Part shown: piece by piece, positions 1-5,687 of the stretch | Numbering within the stretch: position 1 is the stretch's first letter | Layout: each line of letters opens with the position of its first letter | NCBI GenBank assembly: GCA_019419485.1 | Contig: DXZV01000116.1 | Span: forward strand, 1 to 5,878 | Source: Collinsella sp. | Lineage (GTDB): Bacteria > Actinomycetota > Coriobacteriia > Coriobacteriales > Coriobacteriaceae | Direction of reading: 5' to 3' | DNA: 5,878 nucleotides | Notes under the pieces: generated by a model | Told to the model about the DNA's origin: nothing | Databases searched by the model: none | Seen by the model: only the letters and a program-made list of their open reading frames with translations | Translations under genes and position numbers: made by a program

Positions 1-363
1 ATCAGCGAGACATCGATTGGTTTTGCGCTCACGTTGCGTCCGAGCGATGTCATTGTCTTGATCTCAAACTCCGGCAAGTCTCGTCGACTGAATCGCATGG
101 CAAAAGCGGCTCGCGACTGCGGTGCTACCGTAGTCGTCATCAGCAGCGACAGCAAGTCTCCGCTTGCTCGCCTGGCCGACTACACCTTTAATACCGTCAA
201 TCACGAGGCGCTGCTGACAACGGGCGACTTCGCGTTCTCCAAGATGAGCGCCACGATGATCATAGAGGTCATCTACAACTTCCTGCTGCCCGAAATCGAG
301 GACGCCCGAGAGCACATCAGCTACTACGAGGAGCTCATCCAGCCGGACAAGGTCGTGGAGTAA
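1..363 (+). CDS. MurR/RpiR family transcriptional regulator, C-terminal SIS domain (5'-truncated by window edge)
   Basis: This is the last 120 residues of a gene that is open from the first base of the window and ends at TAA 361-363. The first visible codons read ISETSIGFALTLRPSDV, so the TTG at 34 is an internal Leu codon, not a start. The segment has the pattern of a sugar isomerase (SIS) domain. A strand-loop with VIVLISNSGKS (visible residues 17-27) is the phosphosugar-binding Ser/Gly loop. It is followed by a helix with MAKAARDCGATVVVISSD and then by SPLARLADYTF. RpiR-family regulators join an N-terminal helix-turn-helix domain to such a SIS domain and respond to phosphorylated sugars. 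The DNA-binding half is not visible, so a stand-alone SIS protein remains possible. It runs convergently to recN and is probably unrelated to the operon. No T-tract follows the shared hairpin on this strand. Confidence 0.8.
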   Translation: MSETSIGFALTLRPSDVIVLISNSGKSRRLNRMAKAARDCGATVVVISSDSKSPLARLADYTFNTVNHEALLTTGDFAFSKMSATMIIEVIYNFLLPEIEDAREHISYYEELIQPDKVVE

Positions 364-412
364 AAAACGTCGGTGGGACAAAATTATCAGTCGTACTTTT
401 GTCCCACAGACG
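362..412 (-). terminator. Intrinsic terminator of the efp-recN operon
   Basis: A perfect 11-bp inverted repeat, GTGGGACAAAA (373-383) and TTTTGTCCCAC (397-407), encloses a 13-nt loop. After one mismatch (372 against 408) four more pairs form (368-371 with 409-412). Read on the minus strand, the stem begins 13 nt past the recN stop and is followed directly by six T residues (complement of A362-A367). This is the classical layout of a rho-independent terminator. On the plus strand no T-run follows the stem, so it is not a convincing terminator for the regulator gene. The T-tract overlaps that gene's TAA stop codon (361-363). Confidence 0.75.
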
Positions 413-425
413 CCGCAGGCTCGGT

Positions 426-2054
426 CTAGCCACGAGCTTCTTCGAGCATTTGTCTAGCGTGCGCTAGGCTTGCCTCCGATTGATCGCCGCTGAGCATACG
501 GGCAATCTCGGCAGTACGAGCCTCGCCGGTCACCTCGTCCAGGTGCGTCTGGGGAACGTCACCGGGCTCTTTACTGACCACGTAATGCTTGTCGGCCATG
601 ACGGCGACCTGCGCCAGGTGCGTTACGACGATGACCTGATGCGTGGCGGCAAGATCAGCCAGCACGCCGGCAAGAGCACGAGCCGTGGAGCCGCCGACAC
701 CAGCATCGACCTCGTCAAATACCAGTGTGTCGACGCCGTCCGCATTACCCAAGACCACCTTGCTCGCAAGCATAACGCGGCTGAGCTCGCCGCCCGAGGC
801 GATGCGGCGCAGAGGGCGCGGTGTCAAACCGGCGCCGCTGCGATACAAAAGCTCATAGCTCGAAGGACCCGCCGACGTCCACTCGGCGCGGGGAAGATCA
901 CGCGACTCCCAGACAAGTTCGGCGCTGCCCATTTCCAGACGCGCCATTTGGCGGCCAACCTCGTGACAAAAACGCGGGGCTGCCGTATTGCGTGCACGCT
1001 TAAGCGCCTTGGCGGCGGCGAACAGTTCGCGCTCCGCCGCGCCAAGCGCTTCGCGAGCCTTCTTGATCTGCTCATCACCATCGTCTACCAGCGACAACAG
1101 CTCTTGCGAGCGATCGCGCATAGCAAACACGTCGTCCATGGTGGGACCCCACTGCCGCAGAAGTCCCTTAAGGTCGGAATACCGCTCGCGCATGCGAGCG
1201 AGCTCGCGAGGGTCAAAGGCAACCCCATCGCGATAAGAACGCAGCTCGTTGGCGCAATCCTCAAGTGAAATGCAGGCATCCGAAAGGGCATCGGCGATGT
1301 CGCCCAGCTTGCGGTCGACGGTCGCCATACGCGCCAGCTCTGCCACGGCGCCGTTCACGGCATCGAGCGCTCCCCCTTCGGCAGCAAGAGAGGCATGGGC
1401 TTCGTTAGCCGTCGCTACCAGCACTTCGGCATGCTCCGAGCGCGGTAGAAGCTCCTCGAGCTCCTCGTACTCACCCGGCTTGGGTTCGACCTCGGCGATA
1501 CGCTCGAGCGCGAAGCGTGCCTCCTCGACGCGACTCCCCTGCGCACGCGACGCCTCCTCGACGCGATGAAGCTCCTTGGCAGCCGCACGCGACGCCTTGA
1601 AGCAGGCACGGTACTTTTCCAGCGCCTCGAGCGCAGAGCGACCAGCCCAGGCATCAACCATGGCAACATGATGCGCCGGATCGAGCAGGCGCTGATGTTC
1701 ATGCTGACCGCACAGATCCATCATCACGCCGACGCGCTCGGAAAGCTCGCGCACGCTGGCGATGCGGCCGTCAATCTTGACGCGGCTGCGACCCTCGGCA
1801 GAAAGGCTGCGCTGCACGGTGAAGCCCTCCGTGTCGTGCGGGCCATCAAACAAGCGCGCCTCGACGCTCGCAAGCGCCTCGCCCTCGCGCACGGTCGACG
1901 AATCTGCGCGTTCGCCCAAGATGAGCTTAAGCGCCGAGAGCAGCGCGGTCTTGCCGGCGCCAGTCTCACCGGTCAGGACAGTTAGGCCCGCGCTGGGCAC
2001 CAGCGTCGCTTCACGAATGAGTGCAATATTTGAAACCTGCAACTCATCGATCAT
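426..2054 (-). CDS. recN: DNA repair protein RecN (SMC-like ATPase)
   Basis: RecN is a cytoplasmic SMC-like ATPase that helps recombinational repair of double-strand breaks. The 542-residue protein has the full layout. Walker A GETGAGKT is at residues 29-36, followed by the RecN hallmark DLCGQHEHQRLL (113-124). A central region rich in Glu, Ala and Arg, expected to form the coiled coil, covers roughly 140-350. The ABC signature SGGELS is at 420-425, Walker B TLVFDE ends at 448, and the switch histidine lies in VTH (477-479). Length is close to the usual 550-580. The start is ATG 2052-2054 because ACGGAG lies six bases upstream; an in-frame start seven codons earlier is less likely. It overlaps nadK by 11 bp, so translation is probably coupled. 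It is the last gene of the operon, as in the mycobacterial tlyA-nadK-recN cluster. The segment before the signature reads YRSGAGLTP, not the STNPG-like motif of Bacillus RecN. Confidence 0.97.
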   Translation of the reverse strand: MIDELQVSNIALIREATLVPSAGLTVLTGETGAGKTALLSALKLILGERADSSTVREGEALASVEARLFDGPHDTEGFTVQRSLSAEGRSRVKIDGRIASVRELSERVGVMMDLCGQHEHQRLLDPAHHVAMVDAWAGRSALEALEKYRACFKASRAAAKELHRVEEASRAQGSRVEEARFALERIAEVEPKPGEYEELEELLPRSEHAEVLVATANEAHASLAAEGGALDAVNGAVAELARMATVDRKLGDIADALSDACISLEDCANELRSYRDGVAFDPRELARMRERYSDLKGLLRQWGPTMDDVFAMRDRSQELLSLVDDGDEQIKKAREALGAAERELFAAAKALKRARNTAAPRFCHEVGRQMARLEMGSAELVWESRDLPRAEWTSAGPSSYELLYRSGAGLTPRPLRRIASGGELSRVMLASKVVLGNADGVDTLVFDEVDAGVGGSTARALAGVLADLAATHQVIVVTHLAQVAVMADKHYVVSKEPGDVPQTHLDEVTGEARTAEIARMLSGDQSEASLAHARQMLEEARG

Positions 2055-2904
2055 GGCGAACTCCGTAGAACACACGGCTTACCGAGTTGTAGAAGCTCTC
2101 GGGGCCATAGTCGAGCAGCAGCACATCGCCGGGACCGCGACGCACGGCCACGCTCTCGACGGTGCCATCGCAGGTAATAAACTGCCCGTCGATTGCAATA
2201 GCCGGCACACTCGGGCGGTCATCGGACATAAAAATCTCGACAACATCGCTCGGCGAGGTCAAAAAGGCGCGAGCCTGAATGGTATGCGGCGCGATCGGCA
2301 CGCAGACCATGCCCGTGTAATCCGGGCTCACGATAGGACCGCCGGCACTGAGGGCATAGCCCGTGGAGCCGGTTGCCGTGGACACGACCACGCCATCGCC
2401 GCGCAAGCGATCGATATGGTGGCCCGAAACGGTGATGTCGAACTCGACCATATCGGACAGGGGCCCACGCGTGAGCGCCATATCGTTGAGGGCGAACGAA
2501 CGCACGACATCCTTCGTGCCGTCCTCACGCACGGAAACGATGTCTGCGGCGATCGTGGCGCGACGGCTCACGTGGAGCTCACCGGACAGGGCATCGCTCA
2601 CAACCTGCAAAATATCGCGCTCCTCGGGACTCGCTGCGGTCAAAAAACCCAGATGACCATAGGAAAGACCAAGAATGGGAATCTCGCGATAGTTGAGGAT
2701 GCGGGCAGCCCTCAAAAGCGTGCCGTCGCCGCCGAGCGTGATGACCAAGTCGGCATCGTCGACATCGGGCGTGCTCTGAATCTTCGAGCGCTGATCGGCC
2801 GCCCATGCGACCTCGTAGCCCTGGCGCGTCAGCCAGAGCTCGAGCATCAGGCCGCTCTCAACCGCCTCTTGTTTGTAGTAATTGGGAACCAGAAAGACCT
2901 TCAT
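2044..2904 (-). CDS. nadK: NAD kinase (ATP-NAD kinase)
   Basis: NadK phosphorylates the 2'-hydroxyl of the adenosine ribose of NAD to make NADP, using ATP or polyphosphate, in the cytoplasm. The 286-residue product has every family landmark: GGDGT at 58-62 with the conserved Asp60, the GLSYGHLGFL segment at 79-88, the N-D pair at 140-141 (ALNDMALTRG), and the glycine-rich block DGVVVSTATGSTGYALSAGGP at 170-190. The position often held by Asn in GxNxGxLGF is Ser81, a site that varies among families. ATG 2902-2904 overlaps the tlyA stop as ATGA (4 bp), and no strong Shine-Dalgarno is present, so translation is likely coupled to tlyA. Its stop overlaps the recN start by 11 bp. The tlyA-nadK-recN order matches mycobacteria. 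Start and identity are both well supported. Confidence 0.97.
   Translation of the reverse strand: MKVFLVPNYYKQEAVESGLMLELWLTRQGYEVAWAADQRSKIQSTPDVDDADLVITLGGDGTLLRAARILNYREIPILGLSYGHLGFLTAASPEERDILQVVSDALSGELHVSRRATIAADIVSVREDGTKDVVRSFALNDMALTRGPLSDMVEFDITVSGHHIDRLRGDGVVVSTATGSTGYALSAGGPIVSPDYTGMVCVPIAPHTIQARAFLTSPSDVVEIFMSDDRPSVPAIAIDGQFITCDGTVESVAVRRGPGDVLLLDYGPESFYNSVSRVFYGVRHDR
2061..2066 (-). promoter_or_regulatory. Shine-Dalgarno of recN, inside nadK
   Basis: ACGGAG on the minus strand lies six bases before ATG 2052-2054 and within the last codons of nadK. It favours MIDELQ as the true RecN N-terminus over the in-frame start at 2075, which would add seven residues (MCSTEFA) that do not resemble the family. 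Confidence 0.65.
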
Positions 2905-3713
2905 AGCGTTGCCGCTTTCTCGCTCAAAGCCGATACCTGGGCTTGCAACTCGTCTTTCGAGCGCTCGCCGGGGGCGAGCCTCGTGCCGTACAGGAAAAAC
3001 TCAACGTTACCTTTGGCGCCATGGATAGGTGACACGCACACGTCAACCGGGAACAGGCCCTTCGCGGCAAACAGCTCGATTGCCGCAACGAGCGTGTCAG
3101 CACGCACGACGGGGTCGGTCAGGATACCGCCCTCTCCCACCAGCGCTGCCGGAGCCTCAAACTGAGGCTTTACGAGCGTGCAAAACGAACCCGAAGGCGT
3201 CAGGCACGCCAGCACCGCATCGATGATGTTCGCGATGCTGGTAAACGACACGTCGCACACGGCCAGGTCGATAGCGCTCTCATAGCCAAGCTCGGGCAGC
3301 TGCGTCACGTTGGTGCGCTCATGCAGCGTCACACGATCGTCCTGACGTAGCGACCAATCAAACTGGGCACGCCCCACGTCAACCGAGACGACCTTTGCAG
3401 CGCCGCGCTTAAGCAGACAATCGGTAAAACCGCCGGTAGAACACCCAACATCCAGGCAGGCAAGGCCCGTCGGGTCGATATCAAACGCATCGAGCGCGCC
3501 CTCGAGCTTAAGCCCACCGCGCCCAACATACGGGATGCGACCCTTCACATGCAGCGGAAGGCCTGGGGCAACCTTAAGACCTGGCGAGGTCAAGCGCTCG
3601 CCACCGCTCGAGACCAAGCCGGCCATAAGAGTGCGAAGGGCATCCGCGCGATCGGCGCAGATGCCCTGTGAAATCAGTTCGTCATCAAGACGCACGCGTT
3701 TCATGAATGCCAT
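2901..3713 (-). CDS. tlyA: TlyA family rRNA (cytidine-2'-O)-methyltransferase
   Basis: TlyA proteins methylate cytidine 2'-OH groups in rRNA (C1920 of 23S, and in some lineages also C1409 of 16S), which in mycobacteria makes ribosomes sensitive to capreomycin. The 270-residue protein has an S4 RNA-binding domain at about 7-55, a short linker, the family block YVGRGGLKLEGAL (62-74), the SAM-binding loop DVGCSTGGFTDCLL (88-101), CDVSFTSI (153-160) and VKPQFEA (181-187). Lys69, Asp154, Lys182 and Glu238 fall at the positions recalled for the catalytic K-D-K-E tetrad of Mycobacterium tuberculosis TlyA. Length resembles the two-site TlyA type, but which sites it methylates cannot be read from sequence alone. 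I chose ATG 3711-3713, which overlaps the xseB stop by one base (TGATG). A TTG lies one codon upstream and another ATG at 3701-3703; none has a strong Shine-Dalgarno. Confidence 0.93.
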   Translation of the reverse strand: MAFMKRVRLDDELISQGICADRADALRTLMAGLVSSGGERLTSPGLKVAPGLPLHVKGRIPYVGRGGLKLEGALDAFDIDPTGLACLDVGCSTGGFTDCLLKRGAAKVVSVDVGRAQFDWSLRQDDRVTLHERTNVTQLPELGYESAIDLAVCDVSFTSIANIIDAVLACLTPSGSFCTLVKPQFEAPAALVGEGGILTDPVVRADTLVAAIELFAAKGLFPVDVCVSPIHGAKGNVEFFLYGTRLAPGERSKDELQAQVSALSEKAATL

Positions 3714-3979
3714 CAACCATTCGTATCCGGAGATGCAGCCTGGCCATCCTGTGATTCTTTAGCCGCATCCTCATCGTATTCTTGCTCGAGCTTATCGGCC
3801 TCACGCGGCGTCAGCTCAAACTTGTCGACCATATCGACTGCGCGAGAGCCGAGCTCAATCGCCTCGTCAAACAGATCGAGCGAACGCTCCAAGGACGTAT
3901 CCTTGGAGCGAACGGTAGCGATAATCTGGTCCAAGCGGTCCGAGATCTCGTCGAAGTTGCGGACGGAACCCTCTGGCAT
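3713..3979 (-). CDS. xseB: Exodeoxyribonuclease VII small subunit (XseB)
   Basis: XseB is the small helical subunit that assembles on XseA to form exonuclease VII, a single-strand-specific nuclease yielding oligonucleotides. The 88-residue product shows the family pattern FDEISDRLDQIIATVRS (residues 9-25) followed by SLERSLDLFDEAIELG (29-44), two helices around the conserved LE-SL motif. It ends in an acidic, polar tail (about 66-88). Length is typical (70-90). The match is moderate: Gly and Leu residues common between the helices are replaced by SKDT. ATG 3977-3979 has GAGGAG five bases upstream, lying in the last codons of nusB. The position between nusB and tlyA equals that in Bacillus, which supports the call. 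No xseA is in the window. The gene contains a perfect 11-bp hairpin (3885-3910). Confidence 0.82.
   Translation of the reverse strand: MPEGSVRNFDEISDRLDQIIATVRSKDTSLERSLDLFDEAIELGSRAVDMVDKFELTPREADKLEQEYDEDAAKESQDGQAASPDTNG
3885..3910 (-). other. Perfect 11-bp inverted repeat with 4-nt loop inside xseB
   Basis: CGCTCCAAGGA (3885-3895) and TCCTTGGAGCG (3900-3910) are exact reverse complements around a 4-nt loop (CGTA on the plus strand). In the mRNA this would be a stable hairpin spanning codons 24-32 of xseB. The 9-base word GAGCGAACG also occurs directly on both sides (3878-3886 and 3906-3914). No T-run follows on either strand, so it is not a standard terminator. A role in RNA processing or attenuation is speculation. 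Confidence 0.6.
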
Positions 3980-3981
3980 GG

Positions 3982-4575
3982 CTACTCCTCGACGGAGTCG
4001 GTGTCGGCCTCGTCGACCTCTGCAGTATCCGCATCCTCGGCCAGCACGCCAGCGGCAGCCTGAGCGGCGGCAACCTTAGCGGCAGCCTCGGCAGCCTGGG
4101 CCTCTTCGCGGGCGCGGTCCTCGGCCAGCAGCTCCTGATAAAGGTCCTCGCCCGGCAGCTCCTCGCTGCGAGCGATCTTGCCCAGCACGCCGTTGACAAA
4201 CGACGCGGACTGGTCGGTGCCATAGGCCTTGGCAAGCTCGACAGCCTCGTTAATCACGATAGCGTCCGAGACCTCCTCGTCGGTGAGGAAGCGCATCTCG
4301 TAGACGGCGATACGCAGAAGGTTACGGTCGGCACCGGGCATGCGCATAAGATCCCAGTTCTTGGCGACAGCGCGCAGGGCGCAGTCGATGCGATCGATAT
4401 GCTCGTAGGCACCGCGGCAAAGCTCCAGCGCATAGGGGTCGAGGGGACCCTTCGAGATCAGGAAATCGCCCTCGAGGACGCGCTCGAGCGGGCTGTCCGT
4501 GGCCTCGGCCTGGAACAGCAGCTGCAGCGCCTGACTGCGGGCAAGCGTGCGCCCGCGATAAACCTTAAGGCTCAA
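3982..4575 (-). CDS. nusB: Transcription antitermination factor NusB with C-terminal extension
   Basis: NusB binds boxA RNA together with NusE (ribosomal protein S10) and promotes antitermination and proper rRNA transcription. The helical core spans residues 8-136: RTLARSQALQLLFQAE (9-24), DRNLLRIAVYEM (83-94) and the family signature IVINEAVELAKAYGTDQSASFVNGVLGKI (starting at 106). The product is 197 residues against about 140 in E. coli. The surplus is a tail from about 137 that is rich in Ala and Glu/Asp, probably helical or disordered, and ends SVEE. The start codon is TTG (4573-4575), supported by AAGGAG six bases upstream; the next Met is at residue 77, far inside the domain. It lies 3 bp after the Asp23-family gene and 2 bp before xseB, the same order as yqhY-nusB in Bacillus. 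Confidence 0.95.
   Translation of the reverse strand: MSLKVYRGRTLARSQALQLLFQAEATDSPLERVLEGDFLISKGPLDPYALELCRGAYEHIDRIDCALRAVAKNWDLMRMPGADRNLLRIAVYEMRFLTDEEVSDAIVINEAVELAKAYGTDQSASFVNGVLGKIARSEELPGEDLYQELLAEDRAREEAQAAEAAAKVAAAQAAAGVLAEDADTAEVDEADTDSVEE
3985..3990 (-). promoter_or_regulatory. Shine-Dalgarno of xseB formed by the last codons of nusB
   Basis: GAG GAG TAG ends nusB (Glu-Glu-stop), and GAGGAG then serves as the ribosome binding site five bases before the xseB ATG. Only two bases separate the genes. This fixes the xseB start and suggests coupled translation. Confidence 0.8.
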
Positions 4576-4578
4576 AGG

Positions 4579-4941
4579 TTACTCCTTGGGGAAAACGAGG
4601 CCGTCGATGCAAACGTCAACGCGCTCGACCTCGACACCCACCTGGGCATCGATGGCGGCGACCACAGCGGCGCGAACGGCCTCGGCGAGTTTCTTGAACG
4701 GATAGCCAAAGAACACCACGACGCGCACGGTGAGCGCAAGCTTGTCGCCGATGACCTCGGCCTCGACCGCCGGCTCGGAAGCCGGGGCCTTGGACGAGAG
4801 CATCATGGAGACAAGATTCGTGGCAAGGTCCTTGACGCCAACGGAGGCGATGCCCTCGACATCGGACACGGCGCGCGAGACGATGGCGGTCAGAACATCG
4901 GGCGAAATACCGATGCCGTCAATCTTGATTTCCTGGGGCAT
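4579..4941 (-). CDS. Asp23/Gls24 family envelope stress response protein (YqhY-like)
   Basis: This small soluble protein of 120 residues belongs to the Asp23/Gls24 (DUF322) family, whose members are found in Gram-positive bacteria and are linked to cell-envelope stress and membrane homeostasis. Their biochemical role is not settled. The N-terminal part has ISPDVLTAIVSRAVSDVEG (12-30), the usual helix leading to the conserved Gly of the family. The second half has alternating strands LALTVRVVVFFGYP (68-81), a helix KKLAEAVRAAVVAAID (83-98) and a last strand VERVDVCIDGLVF. No signal peptide or membrane segment is visible. ATG 4939-4941 has AGGAGG four bases upstream. Placement directly before nusB matches yqhY of Bacillus, though the accB-accC genes that precede yqhY there are missing and efp stands in their place. 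Confidence 0.9.
   Translation of the reverse strand: MPQEIKIDGIGISPDVLTAIVSRAVSDVEGIASVGVKDLATNLVSMMLSSKAPASEPAVEAEVIGDKLALTVRVVVFFGYPFKKLAEAVRAAVVAAIDAQVGVEVERVDVCIDGLVFPKE
4582..4587 (-). promoter_or_regulatory. Shine-Dalgarno fixing the TTG start of nusB
   Basis: AAGGAG lies six bases before TTG 4573-4575 and overlaps the final Lys-Glu codons and stop of the Asp23-family gene (AAG GAG TAA). No ATG or GTG in frame would keep the N-terminal helix of NusB, so this site decides the start. Confidence 0.8.
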
Positions 4942-4965
4942 GAGTCCTCCTAGTAAAGTTGGTTG

Positions 4966-5529
4966 CTAGACGCGGGAGACGAACTTGCCGTCGCGGGTGT
5001 CAACCTTGATGACCTCGCCCTCGTTGAGGTACATGGGGACCTGGATGACAGCGCCGGTGTCGATGGTGGCCGGCTTGGTGGAACCCTGGACGGTGTCGCC
5101 CTTAAAGCCCGGGTCGGTCTGGACGATGGTGGTCTCGATGAACATCGGCGGGGTCACGCCCATGAGCTCGTCGTCGGCGAAGAGCAGCTGGCAGGTGTCG
5201 TTCTCGCGCAGCCACTTGGAGTTCTCACCCACCATGTCCTCGGGGACGGGAACCTGCTCGTAAGACTCGTTGTCCATGAAGATGTAGTCGGCACCGTCGT
5301 TATAGAGGTACTGGAACTCACGGGTGGTGAGCATGACGCTCTCGAACTTGGTACCGGCGTTGCAGGTGTTCTCAACGACACGGCCGCTCTTGATATCGCG
5401 GGTCTTGTAGCGCACAAAAGCACCGCCCTTGCCCGGCTTGACGTGCTGGAACTCGACGATGGTGTAGACCTTGTCCTTAATGCGGAGACCGAGGCCGTTC
5501 TTGAAGTCGGCGGTAGAAATGGTAGGCAT
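4966..5529 (-). CDS. efp: Translation elongation factor P (EF-P)
   Basis: EF-P binds between the P and E sites of the ribosome and relieves stalling at consecutive prolines. The 187-residue protein has the normal length and three beta-barrel domains: a KOW-like domain I (about 1-62), an OB domain II (about 65-125) and a C-terminal OB domain III (about 128-187). The functional loop reads HVKPGKGGAFVR (29-40), with Lys34 at the tip where E. coli is lysylated and Bacillus carries another modification. No gene for a modifying enzyme is in the window, so the state of Lys34 cannot be told. It is the first gene of the operon. ATG 5527-5529 has AGAAAGG five bases upstream. A 24-bp gap, which holds an AGGAGG site, leads to the Asp23-family gene. 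It follows a pepP-like gene, as in Bacillus, but a terminator lies between them. Confidence 0.98.
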   Translation of the reverse strand: MPTISTADFKNGLGLRIKDKVYTIVEFQHVKPGKGGAFVRYKTRDIKSGRVVENTCNAGTKFESVMLTTREFQYLYNDGADYIFMDNESYEQVPVPEDMVGENSKWLRENDTCQLLFADDELMGVTPPMFIETTIVQTDPGFKGDTVQGSTKPATIDTGAVIQVPMYLNEGEVIKVDTRDGKFVSRV

Positions 5530-5586
5530 AGCGACCTTTCTTCTTATGGGCAGAACGCACAGGCGTCCAAATTACATACGACAGAA

Positions 5587-5592
5587 ATTATA
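5587..5592 (-). promoter_or_regulatory. -10 box of the efp operon promoter
   Basis: A perfect TATAAT on the minus strand lies 57 bp upstream of the efp start and downstream of the terminator of the preceding gene. At 17-bp spacing the -35 region (5610-5615) reads GCTGCA, a poor match to TTGACA. Transcription would start near 5580 and leave an untranslated leader of about 50 nt. It is the only clear sigma-70-like -10 box I see for the seven-gene operon. The weak -35 region is partly covered by the 8-bp palindrome GCTGCAGC (5608-5615), which could be chance. Confidence 0.6.
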
Positions 5593-5621
5593 CACTTGCA
5601 GACGGCTGCTGCAGCGAGCGC

Positions 5622-5666
5622 ATAAAAAGAGAACGCGGGGCGCCCGAATTGCTTCGGACGCCCCGC
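5622..5666 (-). terminator. Intrinsic terminator of the upstream M24 peptidase gene
   Basis: An 8-bp GC stem (5635-5642 with 5659-5666) continues past one C-A mismatch into five more pairs (5644-5648 with 5653-5657) and closes on a 4-nt loop. On the minus strand it is followed by GTTCTCTTTTTA, a T-rich tract. It begins 21 nt after the stop of the M24 peptidase gene. It separates that gene from efp and leaves the efp promoter downstream of it. Confidence 0.85.
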
Positions 5667-5687
5667 CCCAAAATCTATCGAAATGGG

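Noticed and set aside
34..363. Complete short gene starting at TTG 34
   Set aside because: The frame is open to base 1 and the upstream residues (ISETSIGFALT) continue the SIS domain, so this is the end of a longer gene.
373..407. Operator or mobile-element end for the GTGGGACAAAA inverted repeat
   Set aside because: The extended stem plus adjacent T-run on the minus strand and the position between convergent genes fit a terminator better; no transposase or target duplication is visible.
480..1268. 262-codon open frame on the plus strand, antisense to recN
   Set aside because: It is exactly codon-aligned with recN, so the absence of stops only reflects the codon use of recN; the protein is Arg/Ala-rich with no family pattern.
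1519..1566. 15-bp direct repeat GCCTCCTCGACGCGA (1519-1533 and 1552-1566), 33 bp apart
   Set aside because: It encodes RVEEA twice at an 11-residue distance in the RecN coiled-coil region, which is a normal hendecad-like pattern, so no separate DNA element is needed.
2055..2075. Longer RecN with an N-terminal MCSTEFA
   Set aside because: The start at 2054 has a well-spaced ACGGAG and gives the family-typical N-terminus.
1762..3165. 467-codon open frame on the plus strand, antisense to recN, nadK and tlyA
   Set aside because: It crosses three well-supported genes, lacks any recognisable domain, and is explained by the rarity of TTA, CTA and TCA codons in GC-rich genes on the other strand.
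4963..5625. 220-codon open frame on the plus strand, antisense to efp
   Set aside because: It mirrors efp and its leader; its repetitive Leu/Val/Asp/Gly composition is typical of a reverse-strand shadow.
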